Shown piece by piece: positions 60,322 through 64,000 of a stretch of 64,000 bases of DNA (position 1 is the first letter of the stretch; each line of letters opens with the position of its first letter). Where the stretch lies: positions 310,001 through 374,000 of the forward strand of contig JAIBCC010000001.1 in assembly GCA_019694395.1 (NCBI GenBank). The letters are read 5' to 3'. The notes under the pieces were generated by a model. The model ran no database searches. It was not told where the DNA came from and saw only the letters and a program-made list of their open reading frames with translations. Source of the DNA: Pyrinomonadaceae bacterium (GTDB lineage: Bacteria > Acidobacteriota > Blastocatellia > Pyrinomonadales > Pyrinomonadaceae). The translations under genes and the position numbers were made by a program.

Positions 60322-63129
60322 TTACTTTTTGTCTTCCGGCATCAAAACAAACTGAATTTTCTTATCCAGATTCAGATATTTTTTTGCAACTTTTTGTATA
60401 TCCTCTTTATTGATGGAATTAATTCGATTTTCAGCTTCAGCTAAATCGATCAATTCATTCCCTTCGGATAGATTTCCGAAAAGCAAACTACCCCAATAGG
60501 AATTTTCTTTGTAGTTTTCCTTAGCTTTGATCAATCTTGCCTCTTTAACTTTGGCAATGTCTTTGTCATCAATCTGCCCGTTTTGGATTTTTACAACTTC
60601 GTCCAAAGCGGCTTTAATTAGCGAATCAACATTTTTTGAGCCACAGGGAAAATCTATTGAGAAAAAGAATCGTCCTTTCGGAAGTTTAGACATTCCGCCC
60701 GAAGCTCCCACACCATAAACTCCGCCTTTTTCTTCGCGTAAGATTTCGATCAATTTTATGGTCAAAAGTTCACCCAAAGCTGATAAATGCCTGTTTTCAA
60801 CTAAATTGAACTCGGCATCGCCTCTAAATGTGATCGAAACCTGACTCTTGTCTTCGATTCCCTTATTAATGACTTTTTCGTATTTCCCTTCTAATGTCTT
60901 GGTTGGCAAATTCTTCCAGGTTTCTTTACGGTTGATGCTCGGCAAATTACCTAAATATTGACTAATCAACGATTTTACCTTTTCCGGTTCAAGATTCCCG
61001 ACAAAAATGAAGGTGAAATCCGAAGCATCCGCAAATCTGTCTTTGTAAATTGCCTGCATATTTTCAAAATTTAATTTATCAATACTTTCCGAATCAAATG
61101 GATTCACAAATCTCGGATTGTCCTTATTTTCGATTTTTAATCTCTCTTGCAAAAAGTAAAAATCAGGATTAGAAGCCAGCATCGGAATTGACATCTTTTG
61201 TTTGGCAATATTTGAATCAAATACATTTTTATCAAAATTGACATTGGTGAATTTCAAATAAGCCAATTGGAGCATTGTTTCAAAATCTTTGGGCGAAGAA
61301 ACTCCGTTAACAGTTTCAAACAAATCACCAACACTTACGGAAGCAGCAGCGCGTTTACCGGATAACAATTTGTTCAGTTCAATTCTGGATAAATTCTTAA
61401 GTCCACTTTCCGAAATAAGTTGGTTGATTCCGCTACCGGTTTTGTATTTTTCATCATCAATTAACGAAAATCCGCCGGGACTAAAGCCGCGCATTAAAAT
61501 TTCGTCGGCTTTGAAATCGGTTGGTTTTAGAACGACTTTGACACCGTTTGAAAGCGTCCAGTAAGTCAACCCGAATTTTTCATCTTTTGATTCCGAAACT
61601 ACTTTTGGTGTAGTCGGCAAATTTGCCACCAAAGGTTCGGTTGCCACCGTTTCAGTATATGGTGTTAATTTAGCTGTTTCTGCTTCCTTGATTAAATTTA
61701 AGACTTCCTGTTCGGTTGGGTATTTGGTTTTACCATCCGCTAATCCGGTAATGATGATGACCCGGTTTTCTTCGGAAGTTGTATTTTTTGCCAAAGCATT
61801 GATTTCTTCAAGGGTGATGGTCGGCAAAATCTGTTTCCCAAATTCGTAGGTAAAGTCAATTGCCGGAACAGGTTGCTGAGTTAAAAAACTATTGACTAAT
61901 CTTCCTACGAAAACTGCTGACTGTGTTTTATCTCTTTCTTTATAAGAGTTTTCCAAACTTGCCAGATAACGCGCTTTTTGCCTTTCGAGTTCAGCAGACG
62001 TAAAGCCAAAATCCTTAACTCTTTTATTTTCGTTCAATAATGCCGTAATTGTTTGATTTATTTTATCGGGAACAGTGCTGCCGAACATTGAAAAAGCCGA
62101 TTTTCCCCGAATAAAACCGCCAAAACCGGAACCGGCAAATTGGAACGGAGCTTTGGGTGACTGCCGAAGTTCATCAAATCTTGCCCCCAACATTCCGTTA
62201 TAAAAAGATTTAACTAATGCTTGGCGGGCATCGAATTTTGTCAAAACTTTTTCCTCCGGCTTCTTAAAATAAAATTCAACGGAGGTTCCGCTGGCTTCTT
62301 TATCCGATTCGATCGAAACTAATGTTTCCTTATGGTCGGGAACTGGAAATACCGTTCTGGGTTTGGCTTTTCTTTTGGCTTTAATATCGGAGAAAGTTGC
62401 TTTAATTTTCGCTTCCATTTGAGCCGGATCAAAATCCCCAACTGCTATCACCGCCATTAAATCTGGACGATACCAATCTTCATAAAAATCTACCAGAGCT
62501 TTGTAATTGACGTTTTCCAGTAATTCTTTTTTACCTATCGGAAGTCTTTTTGCATATTGAGAACCATACAAAAGTTTTGGAAAATACTTTTCCTGCATGC
62601 GATCATCTGCCCCTTTGCCGAGCCGCAATTCTTCTAAAACTACGCCTTGCTCTTTTTTAACTTCTTCAGGGTCAAGCGTAATTCCCGAAGCCCAATCTTT
62701 TAGAACCAGCAAGCCTTTATCCAAAGTTTCATTTTTTTCGTCAGGAATTGGAAGGATGTAAACGGTTTCATCAAAGCTTGTATAAGCATTCAAATCTGCC
62801 CCGAATTCGACACCGATTGATTGAAGGTAAGAGATAAGTTCATTTTTCTTAAAATTTTTCGTTCCGTTAAAAGCCATATGTTCCATAAAATGGGCATAGC
62901 CTTGTTGGTCGTCTCTCTCTAAAATTGAACCTGCGTTGAGAACTAACCGCAATTCAACTTTTTTCTCCGGCTTACTGTTTTTACGGATGTAATAGGTTAA
63001 ACCGTTAGATAATTTACCGGTTTTAACATTTGGATCAGTTGGAATCGGTTGGTTGAGATTGTTTTGAGCCGGTGCAACAATTGCCAGACTGACGAGTAAT
63101 AAGAAAAGTAAACGCAATGATTTACGCAT
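60322..63129 (-). CDS. Secreted two-domain M16 zinc peptidase
   Basis: 935 residues from ATG 63129, chosen because AGGAG is 10 nt upstream and MRKSLRLLFLLLVSLAIVAPAQ is a signal peptide. Zinc motif HFMEH in GYAHFMEHMAFNGTKNF with downstream Glu (LEELRLG region). The second half (from about 480) is the non-catalytic M16 repeat, as in pitrilysin/PqqL-type enzymes. The stop codon lies inside a CTTTTTA-type repeat. Periplasmic peptide degradation is likely. Confidence 0.93.
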   Translation of the reverse strand: MRKSLRLLFLLLVSLAIVAPAQNNLNQPIPTDPNVKTGKLSNGLTYYIRKNSKPEKKVELRLVLNAGSILERDDQQGYAHFMEHMAFNGTKNFKKNELISYLQSIGVEFGADLNAYTSFDETVYILPIPDEKNETLDKGLLVLKDWASGITLDPEEVKKEQGVVLEELRLGKGADDRMQEKYFPKLLYGSQYAKRLPIGKKELLENVNYKALVDFYEDWYRPDLMAVIAVGDFDPAQMEAKIKATFSDIKAKRKAKPRTVFPVPDHKETLVSIESDKEASGTSVEFYFKKPEEKVLTKFDARQALVKSFYNGMLGARFDELRQSPKAPFQFAGSGFGGFIRGKSAFSMFGSTVPDKINQTITALLNENKRVKDFGFTSAELERQKARYLASLENSYKERDKTQSAVFVGRLVNSFLTQQPVPAIDFTYEFGKQILPTITLEEINALAKNTTSEENRVIIITGLADGKTKYPTEQEVLNLIKEAETAKLTPYTETVATEPLVANLPTTPKVVSESKDEKFGLTYWTLSNGVKVVLKPTDFKADEILMRGFSPGGFSLIDDEKYKTGSGINQLISESGLKNLSRIELNKLLSGKRAAASVSVGDLFETVNGVSSPKDFETMLQLAYLKFTNVNFDKNVFDSNIAKQKMSIPMLASNPDFYFLQERLKIENKDNPRFVNPFDSESIDKLNFENMQAIYKDRFADASDFTFIFVGNLEPEKVKSLISQYLGNLPSINRKETWKNLPTKTLEGKYEKVINKGIEDKSQVSITFRGDAEFNLVENRHLSALGELLTIKLIEILREEKGGVYGVGASGGMSKLPKGRFFFSIDFPCGSKNVDSLIKAALDEVVKIQNGQIDDKDIAKVKEARLIKAKENYKENSYWGSLLFGNLSEGNELIDLAEAENRINSINKEDIQKVAKKYLNLDKKIQFVLMPEDKK

Positions 63130-63270
63130 ATAGTGATACTCCTTTATTTTCAAAGTTTCGGGGCAGAAATCGGTTTGAATTTAATTTTATTGCTAAGTGT
63201 TTTACTAAAATAAAGATGCAAATTATTAAAATAAGTTGCAAGAGCGAAAAAGTTCTTGGCTTTTTCCAAT

Positions 63271-63343
63271 AAAAAAACGCTTTATTCTGTTCAAATAGAT
63301 TTTGCCTTAACTTCCAATCTAATTCAACAAAATAAAAGCGTTT
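63271..63343 (-). terminator. Probable terminator of sucD
   Basis: AATAAAAGCGTTT (63331-63343) pairs with AAACGCTTTATT (63275-63286) with one bulge and a 44-nt loop; TTTTTTT follows on the minus strand. The remaining gap 63130-63361 holds only the promoter area of the M16 gene. Confidence 0.5.
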
Positions 63344-63361
63344 GTGCGTTTTTGAAATTAA

Positions 63362-64000
63362 TTATTTGCCTAAAACTTCTTTCATCGTTACGCCAATATC
63401 TGCGGGCGATTTAACAACATGAATTCCCGCTTCGGCAAGTGCTTTCATCTTTTCGTCGGCAGTTCCTTTTCCGCCTGAAATGATTGCGCCCGCGTGTCCC
63501 ATTCTGCGTCCGGGAGGTGCAGTTTGTCCCGCAATAAAGGCAACAATCGGTTTACGTTTGGATAAACCGCTTTCAAATGCCCATTTTGCTGCATCTTCTT
63601 CGGCAGTTCCGCCAATTTCACCAATTAAAATGATTCCTTCAGTTTCATCGTCGTCAGCAAAAAGCTTTAAAGCGTCTGTATGGTTAGTGCCGATGATGGG
63701 ATCGCCGCCGATGCCAATGGCGGTTGATTGTCCCAGACCGATTGCGCCGGTTTGTCCGACTGCTTCATAGGTTAAGGTTCCGCTTCTTGAAACGATTCCG
63801 ATTGAACCTTTTTTATGAATATGTCCAGGCATAATTCCAATCTTGCATTCGCCAGGTGTAATAATTCCGGGGCAATTCGGACCGATAACACGAGTATTTT
63901 TGTCGCGGAGATATTCTCTGACCTTAACCATATCGGCTACGGGAATGCCTTCGGTAATCGCCACAACCAAAGGGATTCCGGCATCAGCGGCTTCCATGAT
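63362..64000 (-). CDS. sucD: Succinyl-CoA ligase alpha subunit, N-terminus outside the window
   Basis: 213 codons are visible; the frame runs open to the window edge, so the first part (the CoA-binding start, about 80 residues) lies outside. Present are [51 protein letters not shown] and the phospho-His motif RRMGHAGAI near the C-terminus. It forms succinyl-CoA synthetase with SucC in the TCA cycle. sucC would be expected just beyond the window edge. Confidence 0.96.
   Translation of the reverse strand: MMEAADAGIPLVVAITEGIPVADMVKVREYLRDKNTRVIGPNCPGIITPGECKIGIMPGHIHKKGSIGIVSRSGTLTYEAVGQTGAIGLGQSTAIGIGGDPIIGTNHTDALKLFADDDETEGIILIGEIGGTAEEDAAKWAFESGLSKRKPIVAFIAGQTAPPGRRMGHAGAIISGGKGTADEKMKALAEAGIHVVKSPADIGVTMKEVLGK

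Noticed and set aside
1..64000. tRNA, rRNA, CRISPR array, insertion sequence or prophage genes
   Set aside because: None could be recognised by reading; short structured RNAs may have been missed without covariance searches.

Overview
The window is a chromosomal stretch from an AT-rich Gram-negative bacterium. Gene content points to Acidobacteriota, probably Blastocatellia (Pyrinomonadaceae-like). This rests on several Ser/Thr kinases carrying TPR or PEGA tails, an ECF-like sigma factor of the HTLQPTALVNEAYLRL type beside one such kinase, many secreted M28, M16 and S9 peptidases, a propeller-type sensor kinase, TonB C-terminal domain and DUF4252 secreted proteins, and a PqqD-domain protein. 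This taxonomic call is inference; no rRNA, tRNA, CRISPR array, phage or insertion sequence was recognised.

Layout. 1-8962 (minus strand) is a eukaryote-like phospho-signalling island: a membrane FHA-serine protease, a PEGA kinase, a PP2C phosphatase overlapping a second kinase, a large TPR protein, a TonB-domain protein and a truncated secreted protein. 9245-14040 (plus) is an ECF sigma factor followed by a Ser/Thr kinase that is split: one head ORF and two separate membrane-TPR tails that both begin at the same point of the kinase C-lobe. 14218-17570 holds maf, a DUF721/DciA gene, gatC, a small lipoprotein gene and gatA. 17656-24760 holds a frameshifted GGDEF-EAL gene, a zinc-ribbon protein, a nucleotidyltransferase, an M28 peptidase and an oligopeptidase B-like S9 peptidase. 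24904-26651 is an ATPase plus DUF4276 pair that resembles two-gene defence modules. 27053-36850 carries a CPBP protease, a sigma/anti-sigma-like/DUF4252 operon, another M28 peptidase, a catalytic/non-catalytic M16 pair and a 3-hydroxyacyl-CoA dehydrogenase. 37014-43096 holds a receiver protein, a cluster of small secreted beta-sandwich-like proteins and an MBOAT/SGNH O-acylation pair. 43179-46807 is a NarL/propeller two-component system. 47626-64000 mixes a PqqD-Cys-rich fusion with housekeeping genes (thiolase, pdxJ, cytosine deaminase-like, nuoI, ndk, sucD) and stress or secretory genes.

A feature running through the whole window is intergenic short tandem repeats of 7-nt units (GTCAGTR, CTTTTTA, AAATCAA and CACGAA/CGCAAAG types). 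They are often arranged as inverted pairs at gene ends, where they form terminator-like hairpins. In two places they have entered coding sequence and encode signal-peptide parts (15639-15716 and 34441-34477).

The observations most worth following are the split kinase with one head and two tails, the PqqD-Tat-like-Cys-rich fusion protein, the repeat-derived signal peptides and the ATPase/DUF4276 pair.
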